Assembly (NCBI RefSeq): GCF_905475395.1
Contig: NC_058342.1
Coordinates: 15,658,640-15,722,639, forward strand
Source of the DNA: Chrysoperla carnea
Taxonomy: Eukaryota > Arthropoda > Insecta > Neuroptera > Chrysopidae
DNA: 64,000 nt
Direction of reading: 5' to 3'
The translations under genes were made by a program, and so were the position numbers. A model generated the notes under the pieces. It had not been told where the DNA came from, did no database searches, and saw only the letters and a list, made by a program, of their open reading frames with translations. Each line of letters opens with the position of its first letter. Position 1 is the first letter of the stretch. Below, in pieces: positions 1 to 16,546 of this stretch.

Positions 1-336
1 AAACTTTTTATATTTAAACTTTTGTTCTATCTCTAACTGTTTAAAAGATGGGTCCTACGGACCCAAAACCCAATTGACCTATGATGCTCATTTACGAACT
101 TGACCTCACTTTTTACGTCCTGAGTACGCTGTAAAAATTTCAGCTCGATATCTTTTTTCGTATTTGAGTTAGCGTGTCCACAGACGGACGGACGGACAAC
201 CGGAAATGGACTAATTAGGTGATTTTATGAACACCTATGACAAAATTTTTTTCCTAGCATCATTATTTTTAAGCGTTACAAACTTGGGACTAAACTTAAT
301 ATACTATGTATATTTCATATATACATGGTATAATAT
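1..336 (-). repeat. Helentron-like dispersed repeat (family A), partial copy
   Basis: This is a minus-strand copy of the most abundant repeat in the window, cut by the window edge. Landmarks are a CTGT/GACG-rich core (GACGGACGGACGGACAACCGG near 190), the block around GCGTTACAAACTTGGGACT near 275, and the end ATACATGGTATA near 325. Family architecture, taken from the better copies, is an end with ATACCATGTATA, a CTGT microsatellite core, the same 12-mer inverted near the other end, a palindrome, and a terminus ending CACTTG. It has no coding potential. Confidence 0.8.
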
Positions 337-2063
337 CATTTAAGCTAAAAAATAATGAATGCAAAATGTGAATGATCTGAAAAAAGTTTTTCAGTTGTAG
401 GTAATAATAAACTTTTTTATATCTTAATCAAAATTATTTAAATCAGTTTTATAACAAAACTAAATAGATAAATTCTATAATAATTATAACTATTATTTTT
501 TCTTACCCCTAATTTATAAAAAAGAAAAATGGTATTATATTTTTTATATAAATTAATTTTGTCAGGTACAGTAAAAACAATCATTCGTTTACCTAATTTA
601 TACAGACCATAGTTTTTTTTTTTTAATTTTTTTTAGAGGTGATAGTATTAAATTGATTTAAAGAAAAAATATAATCAAGTTTATTGCTTGAATTTTTAGG
701 GACGTTATTTTGCAATGAAATATTATAGAAATAAATAAATAATTAAATGCATGAATATAAAAATCGGTGAATATAAAAAACTAATGTATTTTTTTTGGTT
801 GTAACATGAGGAGAAGTTCAAACTACTGGTGAGTTCGTATATTTGTATACAATTGTTGTTCTTTTGTTTATATCTATTCTTTGAAATTACTCAAGGGAAA
901 ACAAAAAATTAGATTAAAAAGTTTTTCTTTGATACGAAAAACGAATATTAGATCTCAATAACTTTTGTAAAACGAAAAACAGTTTATATTTTTTACACAC
1001 TAATTACCCTGTATCCGGAAAAAAGAAGTTATTTGCAGCAAATACATCTTATTTAAAATCGAATTTTTGACAGTACAACAAATCTAAAAATTTAATCGTA
1101 TACGTATATTTAATTTTTACGCTAGATTTCATCACTAATCTAAAATCCAAACAATTTTTGTAAGAAATATTTTTGAAAACATTTTTTATTTGTTACAAAA
1201 AGATTATTCGTAATTTTAGAAAACTACTCCTAGAAATTTAATAACAAATCTTTTGGCACATGAAGTTACATTTACAAAAAAATGTAATTCTTAGGCACAT
1301 AGTTTTCACACGCTTCAGACACGAAATTTTTTAATTTTCTTATGTGTCTCTAAAATCTCATTCCATAGCATAAAAATATAAAAAAATTTACAGCAATCGA
1401 TTATTCGACTGCTTGGACAAATTTTGAAAATTATTTTTATATATCGGCATAAAAACAAATTGAGGCTCGGGTTTATTTTCTATCACTATCTGTCACATTT
1501 ATCGAATAAGCCGATGGCCACGATTCCATGATTCCAATCTTAAAAAAGAAGACAGTATTTTCCTTATATATTCTACCTTCAACCCTCTGCTCCAGTATCT
1601 TTTGTAGGAGTCTCAGTTTTATTTTTATCCTGTTTAGCAGATAAATTTATTAAATTTTACTGACTATTTGAGGTCATATTTTAACAAAATGAACGACCCT
1701 AAACTCATTGAAATATTATTACAAAGAAAATAAAAATCTTGATAACTTTATAGTTGTTTTCCAGTGATGAATGCACAAAAGTAAAACAGCTGTTTAAAAG
1801 TAGCTGCTTTAATATGAAGTAAATGGATGACCGAGACCGACGAATTTAAAAAAATGTCTCCACACAATTACCAATTTGAATGTCCCGCTAATGTACTTTA
1901 TTTCGTTAACTACGATAAACACCAATAGAAGTCAGGAAGAGTACTATTTTGTAGTTTGTTTCAGTTTTTTCTGAAAACACGGATAAAACGAACTTTTCTA
2001 AAAAAAGCCGAATTAAGTTTAGTTCCTTATTCTACTCTTACTACTTTGAGCACTTTTAAAATC
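337..2063. other. AT-rich intergenic DNA, no gene seen
   Basis: I see no splice-supported coding exon and no RNA gene. Around 1840-1995 there is a fragment of repeat family B, also present near 29703-30060 and 60505-60800 and recognisable by the shared block 'TACTTTATTTCGTTAA'. The rest is low-complexity AT-rich sequence. Confidence 0.5.
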
Positions 2064-2591
2064 ATAGAATATTATACATAGAAAACGCAAGGGATATGCT
2101 AGCCTGTAAGTGGATGCGATATGATGAATGAGAAAGAAGACTACCAGTTAGTTCCTATGTGTCCTTGTCATAGTCATATGTCATAATCATATGATGCATA
2201 GAGATTTTGTGTCTGCTACTAGGTATTATATTTGTTTTGTACAAAGAGGTATTTTTTTCAGAAATATTGTAATTGAAATATTGGTAAAAAGTGCACTTAA
2301 ATTTAAATAATAATTAAACTTAATAAAACTTTTAGTTAATTTTATAAAAAATTAAACTGTTTATATTGTGTTTGTTATGTAAATAAAGTTTCTTTTGACG
2401 TTTATACTTTTTAAATACTTTTTATGTATTAAATAATATTCCATAAATCGTTTTTTAACTACCTATATACTTAATAATGTTAATGACATTAGATTAGAAA
2501 AAGACACATAGGGACTAACTATCAGCCTTTTCTCTCATTCATCATTTCGCAAATTTTGGGCCATGGCGTTCTCTACATATAATATTCTATG
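2064..2591. mobile_element. Inverted-repeat DNA element with ~100 bp arms
   Basis: The ends are inverted copies beginning CATAGAATATTAT(A/G)(C/T)ATAGA and running about 100 bp inward. Both arms share a GATGAATGAGA block and CCTATGTGTC. The two arms differ in one internal module: GCTAGCCTGTAAGTGGATGC in the left arm and CCATGGCCCAAAATTTGCGA in the right arm. The interior is AT-rich with no open frame. A second copy is at 47275-47972. It looks like a non-autonomous DNA transposon; the superfamily is unknown. Confidence 0.7.
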
Positions 2592-5188
2592 TTTAAAGCA
2601 TACACTTTTGCTATCCTTTTATACTGTTTTTTAACGCAGTAACGCACACCTTTTGATACACTAAGATGATCTTGCTTATCTCTAACCTCCATAATATTTA
2701 TCTATTAGTTTTTCAAAGCCAGTCGAATATATGATAAATTAATTCTCTCTGTCGTGACCTATTTTATCACCATGACATATTTAACTCTAAAATTTTCAAA
2801 GTCAGTCGAATATTCGATTGCTGTAGTTATTGTATAATATATATTTATATGTATATAAGTTTTCTTTTTTTTTTTACTTTTTGAATTATAGGTAATTTTT
2901 TTTTAATAATAATTGACAAAAATTACAGTAAATATCACACAGAGTTAATACTAACATTTGAATTTAATTTTGGATGGACAAGGACAATTAAGGCCTGTTT
3001 CCGCATAATATAATTTGAATTGTTTATTCGGGTTACTCATTTACAGTTGCTGTCCTAAGGTGGTACAATCGGTGTCCTTTCACCAGACACTGCCTTAGGA
3101 AGGCACTGAAAACAAAACCAAATTTTTATCTTTATGGGTATAGTCAAAATCGCTTTTAGCTTATAATATCGGTTATTACGATACAAGGTTTAAATTGCAT
3201 CCAAATATGTGAACATATATTATAGATAACACGACATATCAGTTATAGTAACTGAATTTTGGGTCGCATTCACTTTATTTTGAACATTTATTTTGCTCCT
3301 TCTTCGAGAAAAATTAAAGCTTGGTCGTCAAAAGACAAGCTGGAACACTAAAACTATTATAAGCGATATGTTTCTTTTGAGTGAAATGTCACTAGGAGTT
3401 AATTTGATGAATGTTTCATTAAAAATTCTTTCTTTTCCGACTATGACTAGCTGGAACATCAAAAGCTCGGGTTGCTAAAGGGTAACCACAGCCAGTGTCA
3501 TAATTTTTCCATGTTTTATGTAGGCAAATTTCATATGTAGGTACATACAAAGGAAATATTCTCAAGCAATTAAATATAAAAGAATTTATTTTGCCAACAT
3601 CAAATATTAGTAGGTATTCTGCAAGAAGCATTTGATGATAATAGTAGTTTCATCAATATTAGTTTCATCTTAAGGGCCCCCAAACACATAAACAAATAAC
3701 AAAAAGAGAAGAATTTTTATTCCTCGAAATCCTTGAATTAATAAGTTTAAATGTATGGCTTTACTTGATTGACATCTGTCATCGAAACAAAAAAGAATCA
3801 TATATTAAATGAAAAGCCCTATTTGGTAAATTTAGGGAGCTTTTATCATTTATTTTTAACGATAAGGGACTCTCAATCTACTTTAATAAGAGGTACTGGA
3901 ATCGGGCCTTAATGTTTAAGAATTTGAAAATTCATGGTTTCATAAATTTACAAAAGAAAGTGATATTATTTTAGTGGCCTGAAACTCTTAAGTTAATCAG
4001 AAGTAGTGTATTTTCTCTGTATTTTATGAATCAAGTTTTGGTAGCAAATACCTTGAAAAGTAACTAAATATATAATTCGCATACATTCTAAGAAACCTGA
4101 CTTATTTGATTACACTATTTCCAATTAAAGTAGGAACTCTCGAAGAATAAAATTACAAGCTACGAAAAATTTCCACACAATTGTGCGTAACAAAAATACA
4201 TGTGCGTACAAACGTTGTGAACGACCTTGTCAAATAATGGAAACCATGTTTTCAAATTTTAAAGAATATCTCTAAAGAATCTTTTTGTAATTGATAATTA
4301 AAAAAAAAATTTATTGCATTTTTTTTCAAGGCATACTTTATGATTTTGTAAAATACTCCTAGGTCTTTATTTTAAATGTTAGTAAATCAATTTTTGGTTA
4401 AGAGGCAAGACCTAAGTGACAAATAGAACAACAAAATATGAAAATCAGATTTTTCAACATTGTGATATCGATAACTCGACGACTATTCGAGTATAAATTT
4501 TGTTTTACTAAAAAGTTGGCTTTATTCACTTTTAAAAATAAAAAATGAAAAAGTTTCGTCGCAATTTTATAAAAAAAGTATTTGTGTCAGTTCTGACGCA
4601 CGGCTGGAGTTCCTTAAGTTTTGTATAGTGTGCTATGTCCGTCAAGTTATTGTCAGTTTCAAATAATAGATGCATTGTCTATGATATACGTACTACATTA
4701 CGTAGTATAATTTATATATATGGTAACCCGAAGGCGTACGATGTAGTTCGTTGCTTCACTCTGCAGCTATGTAGTCATTCTGTATCGGTGGGTAACAATT
4801 ACATACAAGAACATATATATTAAGGACGTACTACTAGAGTGGACAGGGTAGCACGAAAAAAGCGCCTATGTGGACGAGTCAGTCGTTGCGAACAATTGAT
4901 TGAAAAAATCAATTGAATAATTTCAATTGTTTTTAATCACTTAGACAGCCTAATGCGCAGTACAAAGTACGCAACGACCGATGACTGGATCCCGATGCTA
5001 TAAACTGAATTTATCTTAGTCTATCACTTAGGCTCGTCCCCTTAAATTCAAGAGCACAGCTCAGACTAATTAAAAAACTTGATAGGCCTATCCTACAATT
5101 AAAGTAGTAGTCCAAGTAAATTAGACTTAGGTTAATTCTGAAATAAGAAATTTCTCAACGTAAAGTTATAAATTATTAAAATGAATTT
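2592..5188. other. Intergenic DNA, no gene supported
   Basis: Short open frames here (for example 3293-3478 and 4635-4823) lack splice context, conserved motifs or biased codon use. Near 3800-3822 there is a MITE-like end (ATGAAAAGCCCTATT) shared with the MITE inserted at 63182-63347. Nothing else was recognised. Confidence 0.45.
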
Positions 5189-5626
5189 TCAGAGCCCGTA
5201 ATGTGACAGCACCTGGCAAATTATAAAGTAAATCTTATCGATGCCATATTGACAGTGTGTAAGTTTCAGCGCCAGGTGGCAGAAAGTGGAAGTAAATTTA
5301 AAGGACTAGCCTTGTAAAGTAGTTAAACGTTATCGATCCAAGATATTTGGCTAGCTGTTCGAATGAATGGCTGAATATCTTTCAGGGTGCTAGTTGAACG
5401 GCACCGCTAAGTAAAATGGCTAGGTTGTTAATTGAACGTCTAATTAAAATATTTGGCTGTGACATATAAACAAACAAAAACTATCACTTTTTAGTTATTG
5501 GTAGAGAGCGGTGTGGAAAGTGCAGGTGGGCGAAGAATGTAAAGATTCCTGGCCGTTTCCAATTATCGAGTGTTTCGATTATCGAGATTAATATCGAATA
5601 CAAAAATCACATTTTGGAGAGAAAAC

Positions 5627-5888
5627 AAATATGTAGTTCAAGTATTATTTTAACCACAAAATGCCAGTCCTCAACAAGACCTATAAATTTTGTATATACA
5701 GAGAATTTTTTTCATTAAAAAAATTTCTAAATATTGGCAAATCTTTTACAAAAATATGTTAAACATATTCTAAAAATATCCAAAGTTGCTCTAATTTTTG
5801 GGAAAACAAATATAAGCTGCTTATAAAACCTTGTTGAGGATTTTACTGGCATTTTGTGGTTAAAATAACACTTGAACTACATATTTTT
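5627..5888. mobile_element. MITE with ~50 bp terminal inverted repeats
   Basis: The left arm starts TATGTAGTTCAAGTATTATT and continues through a block with CCACAAAATGCCAGT and CCTCAACAAG. The right arm is its inverse, ending AACTTGAACTACATA style. The interior is about 150 bp and AT-rich. A TA dinucleotide at each outer edge would fit a TA target-site duplication. It has no coding sequence. Confidence 0.7.
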
Positions 5889-6138
5889 ATCATTTTCTTT
5901 TTATAATTTTTCCATGCGATATTTAAGTTAATAACATCAAAATCACTAAAAAACTAGTGGATTTTCGTGACTCTTTCAACACCTGGCAAATTATATACAG
6001 TGGAACCTGGTTAAGTGAAATTTATCTCACTTATACAGGTATTCCACTTATCCAGTGTCTCACATATACAGGTATAAAGAAATGTCTGTCTCATTTATAG
6101 AGGTCAGAATACAGATTATTTCAGGTATAGAGGTGCGA

Positions 6139-6426
6139 TTATTGGTAATTCACACGCAAAATTTTAACACCTTTCAAACATCTTGGAGTTTTAGATTTTC
6201 CGATTAAAAGGAAATGCAGCTTTTCAGTTCCTGACATGTTAGCACCCAGAAATATTATAAGGTGAAACATCTTTTGAAGTGAAAGTTTTATCGGGTAGAC
6301 ATTTAAAAAATGAACCCACTTCGCCTGCGTTAAAAATATCATCAACAGAACAATTGCGCAGAAAAACTGGGAGGTCTTCAATCCATTGGCTATATTTGTT
6401 AACATCAACATCGTTACTTTATCCAC
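6139..6426 (-). pseudogene. pogo transposase DDE-domain fragment
   Basis: A minus-strand remnant of the CENP-B/pogo DDE domain. The segment GANMSGTEKLHFLLIGKSK is the most diagnostic part. The upstream catalytic stretch is out of frame and mutated (NAGE instead of NADE), so it cannot make an active enzyme. It lies within the TA-flanked element at 5998-7117. Confidence 0.85.
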
Positions 6427-6605
6427 AAATTGCTTTGAAAATTATGCCATGTCTTTTTTTAAGCCCTTCCAATCACTACTACAAAAATTATGAAAAACGA
6501 GCCTTCACGCGAAGTCTTGTGCCTTTTCTTTAATCATCGATCCACTTATCGATAACGCTTTTGTAACGAAGATGTTTGATCCATGTTGGCAAACACTGTT
6601 CAAGT

Positions 6606-6794
6606 TCAGGATGTTTTGATAAACGTACTTACACGTTTTAGTTTTTCTGGTCCTTCAGAACATTGGGATTTAATTTTATCTATATTCTGAATTATTCTAC
6701 AAAGAGTAGGTTTTTGCACATTAAATTCGACATAGACTTCATTGCGTGTCTTCCCACTTTCATAAACAGATATTAACTTCAGTTTTTCACGCAC
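6606..6794 (-). pseudogene. pogo transposase N-terminal CENP-B DNA-binding fragment
   Basis: A 62-residue minus-strand frame reading REKLKLISVYESGKTRNEV then KPTLCRIIQNIDKIKSQ, typical of the CENP-B N-terminal helix-turn-helix of pogo/Tigger transposases. It belongs to the same broken element as the DDE fragment at 6139-6426. It is a molecular fossil, not a host gene. Confidence 0.85.
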
Positions 6795-7756
6795 TGATAA
6801 CGATTTGAGCCTTCGTTTCGGAGTTTTTCAAATTAACATCCGTGTAAAGTAAAATTAAAACTTGAAGCTAAAAATTAGTTAAGTACGGAACGATGTTATC
6901 TCAGTTACAGAGGTTAATGAGTATAAAAGTTATTCGCTATTTCAGTTATAAAGGTAACTATGGCGATAAAATGGGAAGAACGAATCCTAGATATAGAGGT
7001 TTTCTATATCGTCCCATTAACAGAGATAATTCAGTGTCAAAGTGTTGGGACCTCAGCATGAGTTTCATTTATGAACGTTTCTCACTTATCCAAGTTCTAC
7101 TTATCCAAGTTCCACTGTATAAATAGAATTTGCCAGGTGATACATATACATAATTTGCCAGGTGTGAAAATGCGGGTCCCGAAAAGCCTTTTTAAAAATT
7201 AAAAACTTACAATTTTATGTTTAAAATTTCTCGTTTCAGAATTTCAGAAACAATTCACTAATAACAAATGGATAATTTGCGCTTGGACCATAGTATGCCG
7301 AGTTGTTAGGTTACGGATGTCGGATACGTGCGCAATATTAACAAATTTTAACGTATCACAGTCAAAATATAATTTGAGCCCGTCCAAATGACAAACGTTG
7401 AACGCACGTTCACAAAAAACATGAGGTGCATAAATGCAAGTGCATTTTACATGTGAACACCTATATTAAACACGTTTTTATAAACGCGTGTTCAATGCCT
7501 GTCATGTGAACGTAACTTTACGATATTGAAACTATAACTAATATATATTTTATGATTCAGTTGCTAGAGATATTCTTGAAACTGAAACTGAAATGTTAAG
7601 TTTAAAATATAATATTGAGATGGCATTTCAAAAATTTGAGCACAACCATGGGCTACCCTTGTGGAAATAAATCTGTTCTGAAAGTCATAATATTTACTTT
7701 GAAATTCAGAAAAAAAGTGAAGTCAATATCAAATAAACTATTAATATAGTGTGGTG

Positions 7757-8026
7757 TTAACAATTAACCCGACAATATAAATAATCCGTCGTTATAAACA
7801 ACCCGACGATATATTCATTCAACGGTTGACACACATACAGTCCATTTAATTTAATTCTAAAAGAAATAAACAATACCGTTTTATATTACTTAAACAGAGA
7901 TAGAAAACATATACAAGTAAAATATCTGCAATAGAACATACGTGACAGTTCTAGAATTTGCTAGACTGTACGGTAACAATTGATTGTAACTATATAAATT
8001 GCGCACAGTGTGCGATACCGTCAGAT
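7757..8026 (+). repeat. ~270 bp direct repeat, copy 1 (LTR-like)
   Basis: This segment and 9362-9645 are direct copies, starting TTAACAATTAACCCGACAAT and ending just past a TATATAAAT box and GCGCACAGTG...CAGAT. A TATA box near the 3' part and unrelated flanks beyond the shared block fit a solo-LTR-like or MITE insertion. No gag-pol lies between the copies; a host exon does, so they are not the two LTRs of one provirus-like element. Confidence 0.65.
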
Positions 8027-8998
8027 AGTCTTACTCTTATTTTAGTTTACTAACTAAATTTTCATAAAATCTGTTATTAATTTTGAAAAAGTCTTCTAGA
8101 AAAATTCAGAATCTTTCTTCCGAAAGAGTCTCAATCTATAATTACCATTTTCTGTTATTAAAGGATTGATTAATAATTTATTTGATATTTTCAGATTTTT
8201 TCTGACTTTTTCAGAGATAGTTTTACTTCACATATTCTTTTTCTGAATTTCAAACTTAATATTCTGAATTCCAGAACTGATTTATTTCCACAAGCGATAC
8301 CATAAAAATTTTGTACTTAATAAATATTTGGGAGTAAACAGTTAACATTAGATTAGTGCAGCCATCCCAAATTGGTCAGTTGGTTTATTTGTAAGTCATA
8401 AGATTATTGATTATTATTATCCATCAAATTTTTGATTTGGAAATATAGAGAAATTGCATTAATTCTGTATCGCTACAGATTCATATAAAAATGAAATAAT
8501 AATTTATCTTTTTTTTTTTAATAACAATTTCATTTTTTGTAAATTAATTATAAAAAATAATTGGTTGTGACATCATTATATCTGTTGAGGCTAAGAGCCA
8601 ACTGGAATCACGCCTGTATTTCCTGAATGCCACCATTTGCCATAACAAAACAGTCAAACTGAATTTATTAAATTTATGCAATATAATCTCAACTATAGTT
8701 TAAATATAGGCTTTACAAAAGCAATTTTTCAAAATCTACTGGAATTTGATTTTGATGTTTTTAATATATATTTCTGAAAATCTATGTTAAAATATAGTAG
8801 AAAACAAGTATAGAAACAAACCATTTATCATATGGTGGGGTTACTATATACCGATATAATGAAGTCGCTGAAATTTGAATGTACATTTTCAAAAATCAAT
8901 ATATAATGGTAAAATAACACGGAAAACTATTTGTTATATTATTTTTTCTTTAAAAAAATAAATTTGCAAAACATGCAACTTCTCTATTCTTTATCTTT

Positions 8999-12670
<3,672 letters not shown>

Positions 12671-13929
12671 CTGGAAAACAAAACAAATTTTGAATTTTTT
12701 AAATTTAATACTTTTTTAGCAAGGGTTATATGAGGTCTGTTCGAAATTACCCTAACTAAAGATTTTATCCACTAAAATTTTAGACCTCGGAAATCCGATT
12801 TCGGTATTCGCCCTAAATAGGTATGTATTAAAATTCGTTTCAAAACATGTTCATTCCAAAGAACATCGAAAAATTTACTATTGGGTTTTTATGCCATGTA
12901 TACAGGGAGTTCTATTATTGACTGCAGAAAATATGCCTTCCTTAGTAAGCTCATAAAGACGAAGGAAAAAGTTATTTACCAATTTTTGATCTGAGCAGTG
13001 GTGGATTTACACTAGGGGCAGTCGGGGCTAGTGCCCAGGGCGGCAAATTTTCTAGGGCGGCAAAATTTGGAAAGTGAGAAAATATTTTCAATACAATATA
13101 TAATTAACTAATTCTTTTAAATAAACATTTTATTTTTCAAGAAATATAATTTATGCATTATGTATCAAATCAAAATTTTGTATATTATAATATAGGAAAT
13201 TTAAGTGAAAACTATTAAAATAGTTTAATTAATTTATTTCCATAAAGGTTTGCAAAAATAAAATTTGATATTTTTATTTTCTGGAATTGATAAATTCCAG
13301 AAATATAATTTTTTTGAAGAATTAAAAATATTTTCAAATTATCTATGTCTTTTTGATAACAGAAACTTTAATTGATCAATGAATTTTTGGGGCAGCGAAA
13401 CTTTGGGGTTTTTTTCACATAAAAATCAGTATTTTTTGAAATTTTCCACTTTCCCGGAGTGGTGCAACATGTCTAACCAACAAAATGGCGTCCAAAATGG
13501 TATTTTTTTTCTGAGATTTTATCATTTTTATTTTATATTCGCAATAGAAGACATCGGTGCCTATCCAAATTTGGTGGGTTTGTAGTAAATTTTCAAAACT
13601 ACACCTCATATTTTTTTGTAGGGGTTTCGCCCCTCCCCCCCCCCAGTTATAGATATTTGTATACATACATATGGTAAAACTGTTCATTTGACTGTGACTT
13701 GAAAAATATTTTACTGATTTTAATGAAACTAATACCAAAAATAGGTTTTAATACTGACAACTTTCAGTTAAAATTTTGTGGCTAAAACTTTTAAAGTGGC
13801 AGCCATTTTATGCCATTTTGTCTTACGGAGATTGCATATTCGTAAAATGACTCCTTGCCCCATATTTTTGCGAAAAACGGAAAATTTATCATTTTTTGAA
13901 AATAATTGCTTGCTGAGTGTATTGACTGG

Positions 13930-15008
13930 CAGTTTTTTGCTTTAACTTCAAAAAATTATTCTTAAGATGTAAATGGTTTAAAGCGGAACTTTTTAGTTTT
14001 AACTCCCGCGCTATTGGAGAGGAGGGTTGTAAAGAATAAATACTGTTTAAAAATGTTAAAAGGTCAAAATAGTTTAAAATGCTAGAGTAACCCGAAACTT
14101 AAGATATTTTTATTAGCATTCTTTTTTGTACCATCCACCACTCCCGCTTTATAAGAAGGTTTTGGGGTCGCTGATCGCGAATTTTCAGTCGAAGTGTTAA
14201 ATTTCTTACCCTTCGCCTCATTTTACCCCACAATAGTGGACCCCATAAATAAATAATACCATTTTTTTTGAAAATCTAAGGCATGTGAAGAAGTTTTTAA
14301 ATTTGCTGATCTCGTGTTTATGGAAGAAATTTTTTAATTTTTAGATTTTTCCTCTTTTTTTAGTTCAAATTACAAGTCCCTCGAATTAAAAATCATCATT
14401 TTTTGCTATTACCTAAATCCGCTTTTAGGTTTTTAAAAAGGTTTTCTTTTTGTCTTTAATATCGAATTGTCGAGTGTCAACACATTCAAATCATAGCTTG
14501 TATTTTTCCATTTGTTACTACGAACAACTTATTACATAAATTTTTTTTTATATTCATACTACATATTTCTTTCTTAGATTTTCAAAAAAATGGTAACATT
14601 TTTAGGAGGTGTACTTATATGAGCTAAAAGAGAGCGAAGGGTAACAAATTCAAGACTTCGACTGAAAATTCGAGATCTGCGAGCCCAAAAACCCTCTTCT
14701 ACGTCATTAAGAGTCTAAATTTGCAACAACAACAAAAATTGGTCTTTTTCATTTTGAGAGTCTTTCAGACCTCCGAAAAAGCGGGAAGAGTAGAAGGTGC
14801 AAAAAGAAGTATATTAATAAAAATATCTTAAGTTTCGGGTTACTCTAGCATTTTAAACTATTTCGCCCTTTTTAAAATCTTTAAACAGGCATTTATTCTT
14901 CACAACCCTTATCCCCAATAGCACTAGGGTTAAAACTAAAAAATTTTGCTTTAAACCATTTATACCATTTTTAAGAATAATTTTTTTGAAGCCAAAGCAA
15001 AAACCTAC
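13930..15008. repeat. Foldback element with ~300 bp inverted arms
   Basis: Left arm ~13930-14225 and right arm ~14632-15008 are inverted copies. Markers are TTTTTAGTTTTAACTCCCGC versus its inverse near 14930, the block CGAAACTTAAGATATTTTTA versus the inverse near 14825, and TTTTCAGTCGAAGTGTTAAA versus the inverse near 14650. The loop is ~400 bp. A single-arm copy is visible near 45420-45560. No coding sequence was seen. Confidence 0.75.
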
Positions 15009-15021
15009 CAAACTACCTTTT

Positions 15022-15444
15022 GCCTATCCGCCTGTTCGTCTGTAAACAAGATAATTCAAAAACGAAAAGAGATATCAAGCTGAAATTTTTATAGCGTACT
15101 TATGACGTAGAAAGTGAGGTCAAGTTCGTTAATGAGCAACATAGGTTATGGTCTTGATTCCGTAAGACCCATTTTGTAAACCGTAAGAGATAGAATAAAA
15201 GTTAAAAATTACTGTTCCTTATAAAAAAGTTTTTGTTTGAAAATTTTTTTCGTAAACATCACTGTTTAACCGTGAACGCGTTTATTAGGTTAGGAAAATT
15301 GTATAGTATGTATATAAGATACCTATTGTTTATAATTTTTTATACGTTACTTACATGACGTAAAAAAAAAACAGATGCGTAATCAGTGCTGTCTATACAT
15401 GGTATTTCAACAATTAACTCATTCAATTGTTTTTTTTTCACTTG
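15022..15444 (+). repeat. Helentron-like family A copy with intact 3' terminus
   Basis: Contains the AAAACGAAAAGAGATATCAA block, the GTAAACCGTAAGAGATAGAA block, CGTAAACATCACTGTTTAAC, the inverted subterminal CTATACATGGTAT, the palindromic CAATTAACTCATTCAATTG and the CACTTG terminus at 15444. The left end is truncated within the core. Confidence 0.75.
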
Positions 15445-15694
15445 CTTACCCTTAAAAAGCCTTTTTTGTAATCTACAAAACGATTTTTAATACATGAATT
15501 TTTGAAATCAAAAAAATATTGAATCCCCATTTCCATCCCCTCATAACTATTATATGGAGTGGGTGTGAAGTAAAGATCAATTATTCTACCTTCTATGGTG
15601 TTATATAAAACCTCTGAAAACTAAATTTGGGAAAATCATCTTCTGTCGCCCTCTTAATATCATCAGATAGGGTTGGTATGGAACTAAGCACTAT

Positions 15695-16546
15695 AGACAA
15701 ACTTGGGACTAAAATTAGTATACCTTGGTATATCATAGGTATATACATGGTATAAAAAGGAGTTTATTTTTAATATCCTTTTTTAATATTTAAATTTATT
15801 ATACCCTGTATATATGTAATATATATCAAGGTATAATAAGTTTAGTCCCAAGTTTGTTACGCTTAAAAATATTGATGCTATTAACAAATTTTTGGTATAG
15901 GTGTTTATAAAGTCACCTGAAGAGTCCATTTCTGGTTGTCTGTCTGTCTGTCAGACAGTTATTTATTTTTTTGTAAGGAAAATTTTTTAAGTCTAAACTC
16001 TACGATTTGCGGAAAAATATTTCGAACAAAAAAAAAATTAAATTACAAGTAACATCTATCGATTACCAATTATGGAGTAAAGTGAGATTTTCAAGCTCAC
16101 GTTTCATGTAGGTCACGTTTAATATCTGCGTAAGATGTGCCTACACATCCAACATTTTTTGCTTTAAGTTTTTTTATCGATAAAAGTTATTTTTCGAGTT
16201 TCAAGTACATGTCAATTTAAAAAGACACCCTGTATACAGGGTATATGTATTATATGTAAACTTCCGCTTAAATGCATAAATTTCAATGTTGTATTTTCAG
16301 TGTTTTATTTTATTTATAAATTATAATGAATTTTTCTATACAATCCCTTATTATATCTTATTAAGTCCCGATTATATAGATTACTGTATTATTTTGAGAA
16401 TTTGCCGCCCACCCCCCCTGGATCAGGGCCTGATTTTATGAACACCTATACCAAAATTTTGTTCATAGTATCAATATGTTTAAGCGTTGCAAACTTGGGA
16501 CTAAACTTAATTTACCTTGATATATTTCACATATACATGGCATAAA
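15695..16546. repeat. Cluster of rearranged family A fragments
   Basis: A minus fragment (15695-15760), a plus fragment (15820-15960, with GTCTGTCTGTCTGTCAGAC) and a minus fragment (16428-16546) of the helentron-like repeat occur in head-to-head arrangement, separated by unrelated sequence including a TTGCCGCCCACC block also found near 11562. This looks like repeated nested insertion and deletion. Confidence 0.6.

Larger units (their letters stand above)
5998..7117 (-). mobile_element. pogo/Tigger DNA transposon, degenerate and internally deleted
   Basis: The ends are inverted (CAGTGGAACCTGGTTAAGTG on the left, CTTATCCAAGTTCCACTG on the right), each followed by TA, the pogo/mariner target duplication. 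Two transposase pieces read on the minus strand. At 6606-6794 is the CENP-B-type helix-turn-helix with REKLKLISVYESGKTRNEV and KPTLCRIIQNIDKIKSQ. At 6139-6426 is part of the DDE domain with GANMSGTEKL and IGKSKTPRCLKGVK. The first DDE stretch survives in another frame as NAGEVGSFFKCLPDKT, so there is a frameshift and the usual catalytic Asp of NADE is Gly. At 1120 bp it is about half a typical pogo element. It is a dead copy; the small MITE at 43647-43820 has matching ends. Confidence 0.9.
5189..7183. repeat. Older repeat with CACCTGGCAAATTAT ends enclosing the pogo element
   Basis: The left end (near 5189-5226) and the right end (near 7147-7183) are imperfect inverted copies of a ~36 bp sequence containing ACCTGGCAAATTAT and a GGACCCGCA-like block. 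A further pair of the same motif directly flanks the pogo insertion (near 5980 and 7127). The nested order suggests an older inverted-repeat element, partly duplicated, that later received the pogo copy. The boundaries are approximate. Confidence 0.45.
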
